From Granulibacter bethesdensis CGDNIH1 (GTDB lineage Bacteria > Pseudomonadota > Alphaproteobacteria > Acetobacterales > Acetobacteraceae), in NCBI RefSeq assembly GCF_000014285.2, contig NC_008343.2, positions 1,204,501-1,268,500 on the forward strand: 64,000 bases of DNA, given 5' to 3'. Position numbers and translations under genes: made by a program. This document shows, in pieces, positions 1 to 8,897 of the stretch (positions are counted from its first letter, which is position 1; every line of letters begins with the position of its first letter). The notes under the pieces are model-generated. The model made no database searches. It had not been told where the DNA came from and saw nothing but the letters and a program-made list of their open reading frames with translations.

Positions 1-1
1 G

Positions 2-601
2 CGTCTGCGCGTCAACGACCGGGGACCGGCCTCACCATCACGTCTGGTGTCGTTGACGCCGCGGGCAGCTGAATTACTGGGCATTCAGGGGGCGACGAAA
101 ATTCGGCTGGATGTTGATGAAGCAGCCTCAACCCAGTTGCTTGATCATTTCCGCTCCCCTGCCGATGGGGTAAAGATGCAGGCCGCGCCGCGGCAGGATG
201 TTGCGCAGGAAAGCCTCGCTCCCCCATCCGGAGCATCCGGCTCTGCCGGTATCCAGTCCACGCCTGCTCCGACTATTCAGAATCAGGCAGAGACCAGTGC
301 TTCTGATATTGGTCCGCTGCCGGAACAGGTGGAGCAGGGGGTTCCAAGCCCCGGCAATCTGTATATCAAAGCAGGGGTTTTTGGTGGCATGCGGGCTGCT
401 TCGATTCAGGCTTCCCGGCTGGGAGCGATAGGGGCAAGAGTTGAACGTGCCAGGGTGAACGGGCAGGAACGTAATACGGTTTTGATAGGGCCGTTCGCCA
501 CCATTGCCGAGGCGGATGCAGCGCTGGATCGTGCTCTGGCGGCAGGCGTGCCGGATGCCCGCATTGTCGTTGCCACCGATAGCCGTCAGTTGATCGACTA
601 G
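2..601 (+). CDS. rlpA: RlpA-like septal lytic transglycosylase, C-terminal part (5' end outside window)
   Basis: The frame is open from base 2, so the gene begins left of the window; a GTG at 47 is only an internal codon. The first residues (RVNDRGP, then SLTPRAAELLGI) match the end of the double-psi beta-barrel domain of RlpA, including the conserved NDRGP aspartate. A Pro/Ser/Gln-rich linker follows. The last ~75 residues, from GNLYIKAGVF onward, look like a SPOR domain, which in this family binds glycan strands stripped of peptides at the division septum. RlpA proteins are outer-membrane lipoproteins that cleave such strands; the lipobox would lie off-window. The D-Ala-D-Ala carboxypeptidase gene follows after 13 bases, consistent with a cell-wall operon. 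The family call is firm; enzymatic activity is inferred. Confidence 0.85.
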   Translation, partial: RLRVNDRGPASPSRLVSLTPRAAELLGIQGATKIRLDVDEAASTQLLDHFRSPADGVKMQAAPRQDVAQESLAPPSGASGSAGIQSTPAPTIQNQAETSASDIGPLPEQVEQGVPSPGNLYIKAGVFGGMRAASIQASRLGAIGARVERARVNGQERNTVLIGPFATIAEADAALDRALAAGVPDARIVVATDSRQLID

Positions 602-614
602 GAGTTTGCCAGAC

Positions 615-1865
615 GTGTCCAGCTATCCTGATCTATCCCGCCGCGCGATATTGGGTGGTGTTGCCGGTGCTGCCATGATGGCAGGCGGCGTATCAGAGGG
701 GTGGGCACGCGGCAAGGCAGGCGCGTCTCATCGTAAAAAAGACGCGGCCAAGGCGGCAGAGGCTACGGCGGAACCTCAGGGATCACCTGCGAACACGCCG
801 TTCGGGCCTTATGACACGGTGGCGAAATGGGCCGTTGTGGTCGATTTCAATACGGGTGCTACCCTGTTGGATAAGGAGGCGGATGTGCAGATGCCGCCTT
901 CTTCCATGACCAAGCTGATGACCGCCTATATCGTCTATGGCGAGTTGAAGGCCGGGAAGCTGCAAATGGATCAGATGCTTCCTGTCAGTGAAAAGGCATG
1001 GCGTCTGCAAGGTTCGAAAATGTTTGTGCCTTATCCGGGCAGTGTGAAGGTTGAGGATCTGATCCGCGGTATGATCGTGGATTCCGGTAATGATGCCTGC
1101 ATCGTGCTGGCAGAGGGTATCGCCGGATCGGAGCAGCAATTTGTCGATCTGATGAACCAGAAAGCCAAATTGCTGGGGCTGACCAACAGCAATTTCGAAA
1201 ACTGTACCGGCATGCCTTCCGCCAACCACCATATGTCGGTGCGTGATATTGCGACGCTGGCCCGTCGCATTATTCAGGATTTCCCTGAATATTATCACTT
1301 CGATTCGGAAAAGACCTTTAAATACAATAATATCGAGCAGCAGAACCGGAATCCGCTGGTTCAGAAAGGCATCGCTGACGGGTTGAAAACCGGTCACACC
1401 GATGCTGGTGGCTATGGCGTTTGTGCCAGTGCCGAGCGCAACAAACGCCGCGTGATTCTGGTGGTGAATGGTCTGACAACCTCCCATCAGCGGGCGTCAG
1501 AGAGCGAACGCCTTCTGGAATGGGCTTTCAGTCAGTTCGAGAATGTGACGCTGTTCACCGCAGGGGACACCATCGACAGCGCCCCGGTTTATCTTGGCAC
1601 CAGCAAGACCGTGCCGCTGGTGGGGGGCAAGGATCTGGTGGTGACGATGCCGCGCCAGTGGCAGAAAAAGGCGAAAATCTCCATTTCCTATGATGCTCCG
1701 GTGCGTGCGCCGGTGACAAAGGGGGCCGCGCTTGGAACCCTGACCATCAGTGGAGATGGTGTGCCAAATCTGACTGTACCTCTTCTGGCAGGTGCTGATG
1801 TGCCGCGTCTGGCTCTTCCGTCCCGTGCGATGGCGGTGCTGACCCATTATGTCACCGGCAGCTGA
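615..1865 (+). CDS. dacA: D-alanyl-D-alanine carboxypeptidase (PBP5/6 family)
   Basis: Periplasmic serine peptidase that trims the terminal D-Ala from peptidoglycan stem peptides. From the chosen start all three active-site motifs of the S11 family are present: S97-M-T-K100, S157-G-N159 and K258-T-G260. The C-terminal ~100 residues form the usual beta-rich PBP5 C-domain. I prefer GTG at 615 over an in-frame TTG at 606 because GGAG at 601-604 is then correctly spaced. The N-terminus reads SRRAILGG followed by a hydrophobic stretch and looks like a twin-arginine export signal rather than a plain Sec signal; that is inference. A Lys/Ala-rich linker separates the signal from the catalytic domain. 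It directly follows rlpA and is probably co-transcribed with it. Confidence 0.93.
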   Translation: MSSYPDLSRRAILGGVAGAAMMAGGVSEGWARGKAGASHRKKDAAKAAEATAEPQGSPANTPFGPYDTVAKWAVVVDFNTGATLLDKEADVQMPPSSMTKLMTAYIVYGELKAGKLQMDQMLPVSEKAWRLQGSKMFVPYPGSVKVEDLIRGMIVDSGNDACIVLAEGIAGSEQQFVDLMNQKAKLLGLTNSNFENCTGMPSANHHMSVRDIATLARRIIQDFPEYYHFDSEKTFKYNNIEQQNRNPLVQKGIADGLKTGHTDAGGYGVCASAERNKRRVILVVNGLTTSHQRASESERLLEWAFSQFENVTLFTAGDTIDSAPVYLGTSKTVPLVGGKDLVVTMPRQWQKKAKISISYDAPVRAPVTKGAALGTLTISGDGVPNLTVPLLAGADVPRLALPSRAMAVLTHYVTGS

Positions 1866-1907
1866 TTTTTCCGCAGGCACGCCTGTATCCGAGCATGTCG
1901 GACCGCG

Positions 1908-2531
1908 ATGAGAGCGTATCATCACGGTAACCTGCGGGAGGCGCTGGTCAGCGTCGGGCTTGAGTTGATCGCCGAGCGCGGCAATACCGGCTTTACCAAT
2001 GCCGAGATCGCGCGTGCCGTTGGAGTCAGCCCGGCAGCGCCCTATCGCCATTTCCGGGACCGGAATGAGCTGATCGCCGAAATCGGCCGCCGTGGCTATG
2101 CCCTGTTCGAGGAAGCGTTGATCACCGCCTGGAATGGTGGCCGACCGGACCCGGTCAGTGCCATAGAACAGTGCGGGCGGGCTTATCTGTCTTTCGCCCG
2201 TCAACACCGGGCTTACTATACCGCTATGTTTGAGCCGGGTTTTGCGTTGGAAGAAGTACCAGCCCTGCTGACGGCCGCTGAAAGAGCTTTCGGCGTGATC
2301 CGCATGGCGACAGAGCACGCCTGCACCACATTGCCACGTGAAAAGCGGCCTCCGGCTTTGATGGTGGCGCTGCATATCTGGTCGATGGCGCATGGCATAG
2401 CGTCGCTTTTTGTGGGCAGACAAGACCACACGCGCCGGAAGCTGCCGATGACGCCGGAGGAGCTTTTGGAAGCAGGGTTGCTGATCTATCTCCAGTCGCT
2501 GGGTTTGCAGAATAGTGGAGACGTCTCTTGA
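1908..2531 (+). CDS. TetR/AcrR family transcriptional regulator
   Basis: A 207-residue protein with an N-terminal TetR helix-turn-helix (residues ~6-55; IARAVGVSPAAPYRHFRDRNEL is the recognition region) and an all-helical C-terminal ligand/dimer domain of the WHG type. It starts at ATG 1908, 42 bases after dacA, so read-through from dacA is possible. A perfect 12-bp palindrome lies 21 bases past its stop and just before the next gene, which makes the DUF2852 gene the obvious candidate target. The ligand is unknown and cannot be read from the sequence. Confidence 0.9.
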   Translation: MRAYHHGNLREALVSVGLELIAERGNTGFTNAEIARAVGVSPAAPYRHFRDRNELIAEIGRRGYALFEEALITAWNGGRPDPVSAIEQCGRAYLSFARQHRAYYTAMFEPGFALEEVPALLTAAERAFGVIRMATEHACTTLPREKRPPALMVALHIWSMAHGIASLFVGRQDHTRRKLPMTPEELLEAGLLIYLQSLGLQNSGDVS

Positions 2532-2552
2532 AACGCGGTTTTCCTTGCCCAT

Positions 2553-2581
2553 CTATGTGAATGTGACTTACATTCACATAG
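2553..2581. promoter_or_regulatory. Perfect palindrome, probable TetR-family operator
   Basis: CTATGTGAATGT (2553-2564) and its exact reverse complement ACATTCACATAG (2570-2581) are separated by five bases. There is no T-run after it, so it is unlikely to be a terminator. Its size and symmetry fit a TetR dimer site, and it lies between the tetR stop and the DUF2852 start, ending 10 bases before the ATG, where bound repressor would block initiation. Assignment to the adjacent regulator is inference. Confidence 0.6.
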
Positions 2582-2591
2582 AAAGTGTCAG

Positions 2592-3119
2592 ATGAGGGGC
2601 ATGTCCATGTGGGCTGAACGGATTGACGTTTTCGGCAAGGCGGGCTGGCTTGCCGTGATCATTCTGGGCTTCATGCTGTGGTGGCCGCTGGGATTGTTGG
2701 CGTTGGGGTTCCTGAGCGCGAGCGGTCGTCTCCATGCCTGGAAAACGGCCCGGGCTGAAGGGGGCGGCTGCGGTTGGGGTAGCCCATTCGCATATGGCTG
2801 TGCCAGCCAGACGACCGGAGAAGGCGTGAAAGAATTTTTCTCCCGCGCATGGGCGCAAAGGGGTTCTGGCCGAGGGAGTGACCGTCAGACTGGCAGGAGC
2901 GGCAATGAAGCGTTCGATGCCTATCGGGAGGAAACACTCCGCAGGCTGGAGGAAGAGCAGCGCGAATTTCAGGACTATCTGCACCGCCTGCGTCAGGCTC
3001 GGGACAAACAGGAATTTGACCAGTTCATGGCCGAGCAGCGTAACCGCCGTCAAACGAGCCATGCTCAGGGTGATGAAACGCAGTCGGCAGAAAACATTGA
3101 GCATCAGCCTGCACCGTAA
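2592..3119 (+). CDS. DUF2852 membrane protein
   Basis: A 175-residue protein of the alphaproteobacterial DUF2852 family, function unknown. One hydrophobic segment at residues ~14-40 (AVIILGFMLWWPLGLLALGF) is followed by a Gly/Cys-containing loop and a charged helical C-terminus with the family signature around SGNEAFDAYREETLRRLEEE and RDKQEFDQFMAEQR, probably coiled coil in the cytoplasm. An alternative start is the ATG four codons in (2601). The palindrome ending at 2581 would place it under control of the upstream TetR regulator. Confidence 0.8.
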   Translation: MRGMSMWAERIDVFGKAGWLAVIILGFMLWWPLGLLALGFLSASGRLHAWKTARAEGGGCGWGSPFAYGCASQTTGEGVKEFFSRAWAQRGSGRGSDRQTGRSGNEAFDAYREETLRRLEEEQREFQDYLHRLRQARDKQEFDQFMAEQRNRRQTSHAQGDETQSAENIEHQPAP

Positions 3120-3236
3120 TCTGTTTCCATCTGACGAATGCCAGCTGATGAATGAATAACGAGCGGGTGGTCCTTGGCCGGACTGCCCGTTTTGATTCTG
3201 CTTTCATGCAGACGGCTGCCAGTGCATATCAGGCTC

Positions 3237-3926
3237 ATGCCAAGTACAGACGCCCTGAATCGATTTTCATCCTCTTCCGGCCGTTTCATCACTCTGGAGG
3301 GCGGTGAGGGGGCGGGTAAATCCACCCAGACCCGCGCCCTTGCGGAGGCGCTGGAGAGTTTGGGCATCAGAACTCTTGTCACCAGAGAACCGGGCGGGAC
3401 AGAAGGTGCGGAGCAGCTTCGCTCCCTGCTGCTGTATGGCCCGGACTGGGATGGTCTGGCCGAGACCCTGCTGCATTTCGCGGCCAGGGCGCAGCACGTC
3501 GCCAGAACCATCCGGCCTGCACTGGAACAGGGTATCTGGGTTCTGTGCGACCGGTATTATGATTCGACCATGGCCTATCAGGGATATTGTCAGGGGGCGG
3601 ACAGGCAGCGGATTGCAGCGTTATCGGCATGGCTGGGACTGGACCCGGAGGTAACATTAGTGCTCGATGCGCCGGTCGAGGCATCAGTGCAGCGGCTGGC
3701 TACACGCTCCGGCACCCTGACCGTGGCTGACCGGTACGAGCGTCTCGGTAAGCCGTTTTTTGAGCAGGTCCGGGCGGCTTTTCTGGATATTGCCGCGTCC
3801 AGCCCGCAGCGTTGCGTTGTACTGGACGGGATACGCCCCCCTGCCGAGGTTACCCGTATGGCGCTGGCCGCATTGGCGGAGAAGCTGGGTGATCCGCGTC
3901 TGGCCCCAGCGGCGGGGGTTGCATGA
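3237..3926 (+). CDS. tmk: Thymidylate kinase
   Basis: Phosphorylates dTMP to dTDP for DNA synthesis. The P-loop is GGEGAGKST (residues 22-30), followed by the DR(Y/H) motif in CDRYYDSTMAYQG, and a C-terminal region typical of the family. I start at ATG 3237 (229 residues); an in-frame TTG at 3174 would add 21 residues with no homology character. The last four bases overlap the holB start (ATGA), so translation of the two is coupled, a pairing seen in many bacteria. Confidence 0.96.
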   Translation: MPSTDALNRFSSSSGRFITLEGGEGAGKSTQTRALAEALESLGIRTLVTREPGGTEGAEQLRSLLLYGPDWDGLAETLLHFAARAQHVARTIRPALEQGIWVLCDRYYDSTMAYQGYCQGADRQRIAALSAWLGLDPEVTLVLDAPVEASVQRLATRSGTLTVADRYERLGKPFFEQVRAAFLDIAASSPQRCVVLDGIRPPAEVTRMALAALAEKLGDPRLAPAAGVA

Positions 3927-4951
3927 CAGAGGAAACACCTCGTCAGACATCGCGGCTGTATGGCCATGAGGCGGCAGAAGCCACCCTTGCTTCCAGTGTC
4001 CGTTCAGGGCGCCTGCATCACGCCTGGCTGCTGACCGGCCCCGCCGGGATTGGCAAGGCGACGCTGGCGTACCGATTTGCCCGTTGGCTGCTGGCTGGAG
4101 CACCAGAGGGGGGAAGTTCACAACATGAGAAGAAGGCGGATAGCCCGTTATGGCTGTCGCCGGAACATCCTGTTTTCAGGCGTGTGGCTGCCGACACCCA
4201 TGCCGATCTGTTGAGCATTGAGGCTGGCTGGGATGAGCGCCGCAAGCGCCAGCGCACCGAAATTGTCGTCGATGACGTGCGGGAGATTGCCTCTTTCCTC
4301 CATCTGACACCGGCGGAAGGCGGCTGGCGGGTCGTGATCGTCGATGGAGCCGATACGCTGAACCGTCATGCCGCCAATGCGCTGTTGAAAGTGCTGGAAG
4401 AGCCTCCGCCAAGAGCGATCCTGCTGTTGAGTTGTTCTTCTCCCGGCAGGCTTTTGCCGACGATCCGCTCCCGCTGCCGTATGCTGCGGCTTCAGGCGCT
4501 GGAAGCTGCGCCCATGCAGGATGTGCTGGCCACCCTGCTGCCTGATCTGGCGGCGGCTGAGCGCGATCTGTTGGCCGGGCTTGCGGAGGGTGCGCCGGGC
4601 CGTGCGCTGCAACTGGCGAAGGAGGACGGGCTGGCCCTGTCCCGTCTGGCAGAGGATATTCTGCGTGCCCCTCCATCAGCCAGCCATCGGTACGATCTGG
4701 CCGATATGCTGACTAAAGGGGACACGGCTTTTTCAACCTTCATGCTGCTGCTGCGGGCCACATTGGCCAGAATGGTGCGGCAGGCGGCGCGCTCCGGCAG
4801 TGGGTCGGATGAATTCCTTTGCCTTCGCCCACTTGATGCGTGGAGCGACGTGTGGCACGCGCTGGGACGTCTTCAGGATGAGACCGAGCGTTTCCACCTG
4901 GATAAAAGGCAGGCGATATTCGCCGGCCTCAGCCTTCTGGACCCGTCATGA
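3923..4951 (+). CDS. holB: DNA polymerase III subunit delta'
   Basis: Clamp-loader subunit that works with the gamma/tau ATPases and delta to open the beta clamp. It is a RarA/RuvB-like AAA+ fold: Walker A-like GPAGIGKAT (39-47), then ANALLKVLEEPPPRAILLLS, the sensor/arginine-finger region SRCRMLRL, and a helical C-terminus. The four cysteines of the zinc module found in E. coli delta' are not visible. Overlaps by four bases with both tmk upstream and metG downstream, so three essential genes are translationally chained. Confidence 0.93.
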   Translation: MTEETPRQTSRLYGHEAAEATLASSVRSGRLHHAWLLTGPAGIGKATLAYRFARWLLAGAPEGGSSQHEKKADSPLWLSPEHPVFRRVAADTHADLLSIEAGWDERRKRQRTEIVVDDVREIASFLHLTPAEGGWRVVIVDGADTLNRHAANALLKVLEEPPPRAILLLSCSSPGRLLPTIRSRCRMLRLQALEAAPMQDVLATLLPDLAAAERDLLAGLAEGAPGRALQLAKEDGLALSRLAEDILRAPPSASHRYDLADMLTKGDTAFSTFMLLLRATLARMVRQAARSGSGSDEFLCLRPLDAWSDVWHALGRLQDETERFHLDKRQAIFAGLSLLDPS

Positions 4952-6492
4952 ACACCCGTTACTATTGCACAACCCCGATCTATTACGTGAACGGTGCCCC
5001 CCATATCGGGCACGCCTATACCTGTGTTGCGACTGACGTTCTGGCCCGCTGGAAGCGGCTGGAGGGCAGGGAGGTGTTCTTTCTGACCGGCACAGATGAA
5101 CACGGCCAGAAGGTCGAGAAAGCTGCTGCCGATGCCGGGGTCGATCCTCAGACTTTCATCGACGGTATGGCCGATGGTTTCCGCGCCATGGCTGAGAAAA
5201 TGAACACGTCTCATGACCGGTTTATCCGCACCACCGAGCCTGAGCACAAGAAAGCAGTGGCCGCCCTGTGGTCGAGGCTTGAGGAACGTGGAGAAATTTA
5301 TCTCGGCAGCTATGAAGGCTGGTACGCGGTCCGTGATGAGGCTTTCTATGGTGAGGACGAACTCACACTGAAGCCTGATGGCAAGCGCTATGCACCGACC
5401 GGTGCGCCGGTGGAGCGGGTGACGGAGCCGAGCTATTTCTTCCGTCTGTCCCGCTGGGGCGATGCATTGCTCAAGCTTTATGAGGATCAGCCCGATTTCA
5501 TTGCACCGCAGGCCCGCCGGAACGAGGTGATCAGCTTCGTCAAACAGGGGCTGACCGATCTTTCCATCAGCCGTACCAGCTTCTCCTGGGGGGTGCCGGT
5601 GCCGGGTGATGCAAAGCATGTCGTGTATGTCTGGCTGGATGCGCTGACCAATTATCTGACGGCTGTTGGCTATCCTGACGAAACCTCCCCCGCCTGGCCG
5701 TTCTGGCCGGCCGATCTGCATATGGTCGGCAAGGACATCCTGCGTTTCCACGCGATTTTCTGGCCAGCCTTCCTGATGGCTGCGGGCCTGCCGCTGCCGC
5801 GACGCGTGTTCGCGCATGGCTGGTGGACGGTCGAGGGCGAGAAAATGAGCAAGTCGCTCGGCAATACGATTGAGCCGGGTGCGCTGGTGGATGAGTTCGG
5901 CCTCGATCCGGTCCGGTTTTTCCTGCTGCGGGAAGTGCCGTTCGGAAATGATGGCGATTTCAGCCGTCGCGCCATGATCGGGCGGATGAATACCGAGCTG
6001 GCCAATGATCTCGGTAATCTGGCGCAGCGAACCCTGTCCCTGATCGCCCGCAACTGCGATGGCGCTTTGCCGGCACGGGGGGCGGAGACCGGGGAGGATG
6101 CCACCTTGCTACGTGATGCGGCCTCCCTGCCGGCGAAAATGGGTGCGCAGATCGACCGTCAGGCGTTTCATGAAGCGCTGGAGGAGGCATGGAAAGTCAT
6201 CCGTGCCGCCAATGGCTATATCGACCGCCAGGCGCCCTGGGCGCTGAAGAAAACCGATCCGGACAGGATGCGGGATGTGTTGCGTGTTCTGGCCGATGTG
6301 TTGCGGATTATCGCCACGGTGATGCAGCCTTTCGTGCCTGGCAGCGCCGCCCGCATGCTGGTGCAGCTCGGCGTGCGGGAAGCAGCCGGGGAGCAGGTTC
6401 CGTTTGCTGCATTGGAGACGCATCTGGAGGAGGGTACTCGCCTGCCAGCCCCTCAGGGTATCTTCCCCCGTTTTGTTGATGAGGCTGTTTGA
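4948..6492 (+). CDS. metG: Methionine--tRNA ligase
   Basis: Class I aminoacyl-tRNA synthetase charging tRNA-Met and initiator tRNA. The HIGH motif is H19-I-G-H22 and the KMSKS motif is K299-M-S-K-S303. At 514 residues it is the short form: it ends after the helical anticodon-binding domain and lacks the C-terminal EMAP/Trbp111-type tRNA-binding domain. The connective peptide has no cysteine pairs (GWYAVRDEAFY where zinc-binding enzymes have Cys), so it is probably a zinc-free type. Start fixed by the ATGA overlap with holB. Confidence 0.97.
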   Translation: MNTRYYCTTPIYYVNGAPHIGHAYTCVATDVLARWKRLEGREVFFLTGTDEHGQKVEKAAADAGVDPQTFIDGMADGFRAMAEKMNTSHDRFIRTTEPEHKKAVAALWSRLEERGEIYLGSYEGWYAVRDEAFYGEDELTLKPDGKRYAPTGAPVERVTEPSYFFRLSRWGDALLKLYEDQPDFIAPQARRNEVISFVKQGLTDLSISRTSFSWGVPVPGDAKHVVYVWLDALTNYLTAVGYPDETSPAWPFWPADLHMVGKDILRFHAIFWPAFLMAAGLPLPRRVFAHGWWTVEGEKMSKSLGNTIEPGALVDEFGLDPVRFFLLREVPFGNDGDFSRRAMIGRMNTELANDLGNLAQRTLSLIARNCDGALPARGAETGEDATLLRDAASLPAKMGAQIDRQAFHEALEEAWKVIRAANGYIDRQAPWALKKTDPDRMRDVLRVLADVLRIIATVMQPFVPGSAARMLVQLGVREAAGEQVPFAALETHLEEGTRLPAPQGIFPRFVDEAV

Positions 6493-6498
6493 GCCATT

Positions 6499-7266
6499 AT
6501 GCTGATCGATAGCCATTGTCATCTGGATTACTTCGAGGCCGAGCTGCCGGATCTGCTGAGCCGTGCGCAAGCCGCCGGGGTCGAGGAGATGGTGACAATT
6601 TCCGTGCGCCTGTCACAGACGCCATGGTTGATCGCCTGTGCGGAAGCGCATCCGGGGGTCTGGTGCACCATTGGTGTTCATCCCCAGCATGCTCATGAGG
6701 AGGCCATGCCGGAGGTCGCCGAGCTGGTGGCCCTGACCCGACATCCGAAAGTGGTGGGGATCGGTGAATCCGGCCTTGATTACTTCTATGACCGGGCGCC
6801 GGTGGATGTGCAGAAGGAAAGCTTCCGTCGGCATATCCATGCGGCGAGGGAAACCGGCCTGCCGCTTTGTATCCATGCGCGCGATGCGGATGACGATATT
6901 GCCGGCTTGCTGGAGGAAGAACACCGGAACGGGGCCTTTCCTTTTCTGTTGCATTGTTTCAGTTCCGGGCGTGGGCTGGCGGAACGGGCGGCTGCGATCG
7001 GTGGTTATTTCAGTCTGTCGGGTATCCTGACTTTTCCAAAATCGACTGACCTGCGCGCCATTGTTGCCGATCTGCCTTCTGATCGGCTGCTGCTGGAGAC
7101 AGACTCTCCCTATCTTGCTCCTGTGCCGCATCGCGGCAAGCGCAATGAGCCTGCCTATATGGCCCGAACGGCGGAAACGCTGGCTTCGGTGCGTAGTGTG
7201 TCTGTTGAGGAGATCGCAGCGCTGACCACGGCCAATTTCCGCCGTCTGTTCAAAAAAACAACATGA
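6499..7266 (+). CDS. tatD: TatD family metal-dependent hydrolase
   Basis: TIM-barrel hydrolase of the TatD family, members of which have 3'-5' exonuclease activity and act on damaged DNA or RNA. Metal ligands are visible: H6 and H8 in DSHCHLD, the glutamate in GIGESGLDYF, histidines in IHARDA and LHCFSSG, and the aspartate in ETDSPYLAP. Length (255 residues) is normal. It follows metG by six bases and overlaps the next gene by four; the metG-tatD-MBL order is common in alphaproteobacteria. Confidence 0.93.
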   Translation: MLIDSHCHLDYFEAELPDLLSRAQAAGVEEMVTISVRLSQTPWLIACAEAHPGVWCTIGVHPQHAHEEAMPEVAELVALTRHPKVVGIGESGLDYFYDRAPVDVQKESFRRHIHAARETGLPLCIHARDADDDIAGLLEEEHRNGAFPFLLHCFSSGRGLAERAAAIGGYFSLSGILTFPKSTDLRAIVADLPSDRLLLETDSPYLAPVPHRGKRNEPAYMARTAETLASVRSVSVEEIAALTTANFRRLFKKTT

Positions 7267-8054
7267 TGCGCGTCGTTATTCTCGGCTGTGGAGGCTCTGC
7301 CGGAGTTCCCCAGCTCGGTGGTGAGGATGGCAGGGGGGATTGGGGAGCCTGCGACCCATCCGAACCCAGAAACCAGCGCACACGCTCGTCAATCCTGATC
7401 GAACAGGATGGACGACGCCTGCTGATCGATACTGGCCCTGATCTACGGGCACAATTGCTGGCAACCGGTATCGCGGGCATTGATGCGGTGCTGTTTACCC
7501 ATGCCCATGCCGACCACATTACCGGACTGGATGATGTCCGCATCCTGAACCGCCTGACCGGGAAGCCCATTGACGCTTACGGCAGCCCAAAAACGATTGA
7601 GGAACTGACGCTTCGCTTCGATTATGCGTTTCGGCCATGGAAACCCTCGGGATTTTACCGCCCCGTACTGGTGCCGCATCAGGTGGCGGCCGGACAGGAC
7701 CTCACCATCGCCGGGTTCCCGGTGACGCTGCTCGATCAGGATCACGGCTATGTCCGCTCGCTGGGGCTTCGCATAGGCCGGTTTGCATACTCGACGGATG
7801 TCGTGGCCATGGATGCGGAGGTGCTGGATCGGTTGAAAGGCATCGACACCTGGGTTGTCGGATGCTTTCAGCGACAGAAACACGCAACGCATGCCCATAT
7901 TGCTCTGGTCGCTCAATGGGCGGCCCGGATCGGGGTCAGGCGTACCGTGCTGACCCATATGGGCTATGATCTCGACTGGGCATGGATGCAGGCCAATCTT
8001 CCCCCGGGTCTTGAACCAGGTTTTGACGGGATGGAGATTCATCCCGCCTCCTGA
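7263..8054 (+). CDS. MBL-fold metallo-hydrolase (PhnP-like)
   Basis: Metallo-beta-lactamase-fold protein of the PhnP/phosphodiesterase-like group. The N-terminal GCGGSAGVPQLGG motif and the metal-binding THAHADHITGLDD are intact, followed by further histidines (DQDHGY, THMGYD). Start may be ATG 7263 (overlapping the tatD stop) or ATG 7266. Substrate is unknown; in this family activity on cyclic phosphodiesters or RNA-like molecules is known. The tight coupling to tatD suggests a shared nucleic-acid or nucleotide clean-up role, which is inference. Confidence 0.85.
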   Translation: MMRVVILGCGGSAGVPQLGGEDGRGDWGACDPSEPRNQRTRSSILIEQDGRRLLIDTGPDLRAQLLATGIAGIDAVLFTHAHADHITGLDDVRILNRLTGKPIDAYGSPKTIEELTLRFDYAFRPWKPSGFYRPVLVPHQVAAGQDLTIAGFPVTLLDQDHGYVRSLGLRIGRFAYSTDVVAMDAEVLDRLKGIDTWVVGCFQRQKHATHAHIALVAQWAARIGVRRTVLTHMGYDLDWAWMQANLPPGLEPGFDGMEIHPAS

Positions 8055-8069
8055 CTCTGCCGGCAGGGA

Positions 8070-8753
8070 CTAACCGAAGCGGCGCTGCCAGGCGCGGGGG
8101 ATCAGCACCGTTGTCGTGGTCAGGATGAGGGATACCGCGAAGCACGCCCAAAGACCATGCCGCCCGTAATGTTCCTGAAGGGCGGCGCCGATGGTGGCAC
8201 CGACCACCAGCCCCCCCCATGGGACGATCTGCGCCAACCAGTCCAGATTGCGGTCGCCCATCATGAAGCGCCCCAGCCCGCGCCCGAATTTCGACAATGC
8301 GCCGCTGACATAGGTCAGCGCCAGAGCGACCCCTTCGACATTATCAACCACGTTGTTGAGCGCGCCCATCGCAATGACCGCGCAAACCAGAGAAGGTGTG
8401 CCCATTTCATCGCCCGGCCAGCCGGCGGCGATGCACAGCAGGGTGCTGATGAACAGCATCAGTACTGGAATCCGCAGGCGGCGCGTGGAGTAGCTCAGCA
8501 TCATACCGAGAGCGTTACCGACCACAAACATGGCGATGACCAGCGCAAGACGCTCGAACCGCTCAATATTTTCCAGACTGAGCGCCACCCCCATCCGTGT
8601 GGTATTGCCGCTCATGAAAGACATGAATTCATCGACCGACAGAAAGCCGATGGCATCCGTCATGCCCGCGAGCATGGAGAGGCTGAAGACAAGTATAAAA
8701 CCGACTGTGGCACGCATGATGCGCACGACGCGTGGCGTAAGAGCGAACGGCAT
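8070..8753 (-). CDS. YoaK/DUF1275 family membrane protein
   Basis: A 227-residue inner-membrane protein with about six hydrophobic segments. The DUF1275 signature is clear: LAGMTDAIGFLSVDEFMSFMSGN near the N-terminus and RLRIPVLMLFISTLLCIAAG in the middle. No transport substrate is established for the family. It is convergent with the MBL gene (15 bases apart) and stands alone, with the next minus-strand gene 144 bases upstream. Confidence 0.85.
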   Translation of the reverse strand: MPFALTPRVVRIMRATVGFILVFSLSMLAGMTDAIGFLSVDEFMSFMSGNTTRMGVALSLENIERFERLALVIAMFVVGNALGMMLSYSTRRLRIPVLMLFISTLLCIAAGWPGDEMGTPSLVCAVIAMGALNNVVDNVEGVALALTYVSGALSKFGRGLGRFMMGDRNLDWLAQIVPWGGLVVGATIGAALQEHYGRHGLWACFAVSLILTTTTVLIPRAWQRRFG

Positions 8754-8897
8754 AAAAATGGCTCCGAAAGGCGTTGATCCGTGGTTTCAGACAGTCTTCC
8801 TGCCATTGAACGGCCGGGATATACGGGTAACGCCTGACGAAAGAATGGCGCTCACGTAACAAAATATGTCGCACCACGTTTTTTTTGCCTGACCGGG

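Noticed and set aside
47-601. GTG at 47 as true start of the first gene
   Set aside because: The frame continues to base 2 and encodes the conserved RlpA motif, so the gene is cut by the window edge.
2553-2581. CRP-type site in the palindrome
   Set aside because: TGTGA and TCACA are present but 13 bases apart instead of six.
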